Shown here: piece by piece, positions 63,080-64,000 of the stretch | How positions within the stretch are numbered: the first letter of the stretch is position 1 | How the letters are laid out: each line of letters begins with the position of its first letter | NCBI GenBank assembly: GCA_018241505.1 | Contig: JAFEDS010000007.1 | Location: 62,001 to 126,000 of the forward strand | DNA: 64,000 bases | Reading direction: 5' to 3' | Source of the DNA: Pseudomonadota bacterium | GTDB lineage: Bacteria; Pseudomonadota; Gammaproteobacteria; Steroidobacterales; Steroidobacteraceae | The notes under the pieces: generated by a model | What the model was told of the DNA's origin: nothing | What the model saw: the letters and a program-made list of their open reading frames with translations, nothing else | The model's database searches: none | Made by a program: the position numbers and the translations under genes

Positions 63080-64000
63080 CTACGGTGCTGTCAACTCAAG
63101 GGTTGAGCCTGCCTGGTTGACTGTGGTCAGCACGATCGGGCGCCGCCATACGCGCTGCACGTAGTCCAGTACCCGCCGGCTGCGCTCGAGATCGAGTCCG
63201 CGGCCATCCACCGAGTTGTCGTGGATCAACTCGAGGGTCCCATCGGTTCGAACATGGCCCGCGCTCACGGATGGCGCACCGAAGTTGTACTTCGGACCGA
63301 GAATGGCCTCATGCAGCCCGCCGAGGTCGTGCTCCAGAACCTTGATGTGGCCGTCATTGCGCGCGCTGAAGCGGAACAGGCCCAACTCGTCGGCCAGCTC
63401 ACGGTCCAGGTGATTGCGAATGAAGCTGAAGTCGTCGTCCTGCTCCATGATGTGGCGGGCGCCATCGAGGCCATCCCGCTCGACAATCTTCTCCCACATC
63501 GCAAAGCCGAGGTGATACGGATTGATGTGCAAGGCCACCTGTTGATCCGCCGCCACGGGCCGCACCACATCCGAATGGCACTTGATGGCGTCGACGTAGG
63601 CCTGCTGGGGCACAAAGTCGGCTTCGCGCAGCAACCGTGCATGCCAGTAGGAAGCCCAGCCCTCATTCATGATCTGGGTGGCAAACACCGGGAAGAAATA
63701 GAACGATTCCTCGCGGACCGCGAGAAAAATATCCCGCTCCCAACTTTCCATTTCGGGAGCATAGTGGGCCACGAACCAGAGCAGATCGCGCTCCGGGTGA
63801 GGCGGAATGGGCGCACGCTTCTTGACCTCCACGCCCGTGCTGGCGGCGGTGGGCTCGAGTTGCGCGAAGCGCTTGCGGAATTCATCGTCGGCGAGTGACT
63901 TGGGCTCCGGCGCGTATTCCGGATATCGTTCGCGGCGCAGAGCCTGATCGACATCGATGTGCTGCTCCAGCGCCAGCGCCGCATCCAGCACTGCCTCGAC
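63080..64000 (-). CDS. SpoVR family protein (partial, 3' part)
   Basis: The last 306 residues of a longer minus-strand gene are visible; the start lies beyond the right edge. FFPVFATQIMNEGWASYWHA, LHINPYHLGFAMWEKI and a terminal LDYVQRVWRRPIVLTTVN are SpoVR signatures. SpoVR proteins are about 500 residues and occur widely outside sporulators, where they are linked to stress or stationary phase. The function is not established. It converges with the small-protein genes. A CCGGTGC/GCACCGG hairpin lies in the 57-bp gap, without a T-run. Confidence 0.9.
   Translation of the reverse strand, partial: VEAVLDAALALEQHIDVDQALRRERYPEYAPEPKSLADDEFRKRFAQLEPTAASTGVEVKKRAPIPPHPERDLLWFVAHYAPEMESWERDIFLAVREESFYFFPVFATQIMNEGWASYWHARLLREADFVPQQAYVDAIKCHSDVVRPVAADQQVALHINPYHLGFAMWEKIVERDGLDGARHIMEQDDDFSFIRNHLDRELADELGLFRFSARNDGHIKVLEHDLGGLHEAILGPKYNFGAPSVSAGHVRTDGTLELIHDNSVDGRGLDLERSRRVLDYVQRVWRRPIVLTTVNQAGSTLELTAP

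Overview
This is a GC-rich window from a Gram-negative bacterium. The seven long TonB-dependent receptors, TtcA, the lipoproteins and the glycogen genes point to a gammaproteobacterium, perhaps Steroidobacteraceae- or Nevskiales-like; that placement is inference from gene content only. I found no tRNA, rRNA, CRISPR array, insertion sequence or phage gene.

Layout. (1) 1-8.4 kb, minus strand: the 5' part of an ATP-grasp ligase with an overlapping zinc metallopeptidase, a very long tyrosine-phosphatase/ADP-ribosylglycohydrolase fusion, ttcA, an M32 carboxypeptidase and an AraC/alkyltransferase fusion. (2) 8.5-13.6 kb: an esterase with an in-frame 18-bp minisatellite, a small membrane protein, glgA overlapping an ogt-type methyltransferase, a secreted beta-propeller lipoprotein and a convergent LEA/WHy lipoprotein. 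(3) 13.7-20.8 kb, minus strand: the glycogen operon glgP-glgC-GH57-malQ. A PadR/HAAS-sensor pair diverges from it across a perfect 10-bp inverted repeat. (4) 22.2-24 kb: a secreted protein of unknown function and a periplasmic aspartyl protease. (5) 24.4-37.4 kb: four tandem, nearly full-length-conserved TonB receptors of about 1000 residues, each closed by its own terminator; a shared promoter-like block precedes three of them. (6) 37.5-54.9 kb: an accessory region of protein-modification-type enzymes. It holds three 2-oxoglutarate/Fe(II) oxygenase-like proteins, two TPR-aspartyl/asparaginyl beta-hydroxylases each with a small secreted Cys protein, three TPR-sulfotransferases, one TPR-glycosyltransferase, a second aspartyl protease and a fifth TonB receptor. 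(7) 55-62.6 kb: two more TonB receptors flanking a secreted amidase. (8) The end: two small hydrophilic proteins and the 3' part of a SpoVR gene.

The most interesting part is 22.9-58 kb. A divergent unit of beta-hydroxylase plus secreted Cys protein on the minus strand, facing a TPR-sulfotransferase with further modifying enzymes on the plus strand, occurs twice, each time downstream of TonB receptors. Receptor genes end in strong terminators placed at most 18 bp from the start codon of the next enzyme gene, so receptor and enzyme expression look coupled at a fixed low ratio. My working hypothesis is an undescribed receptor-linked system that hydroxylates, sulfates and possibly glycosylates a protein or peptide. 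The substrate is not identifiable from sequence alone.
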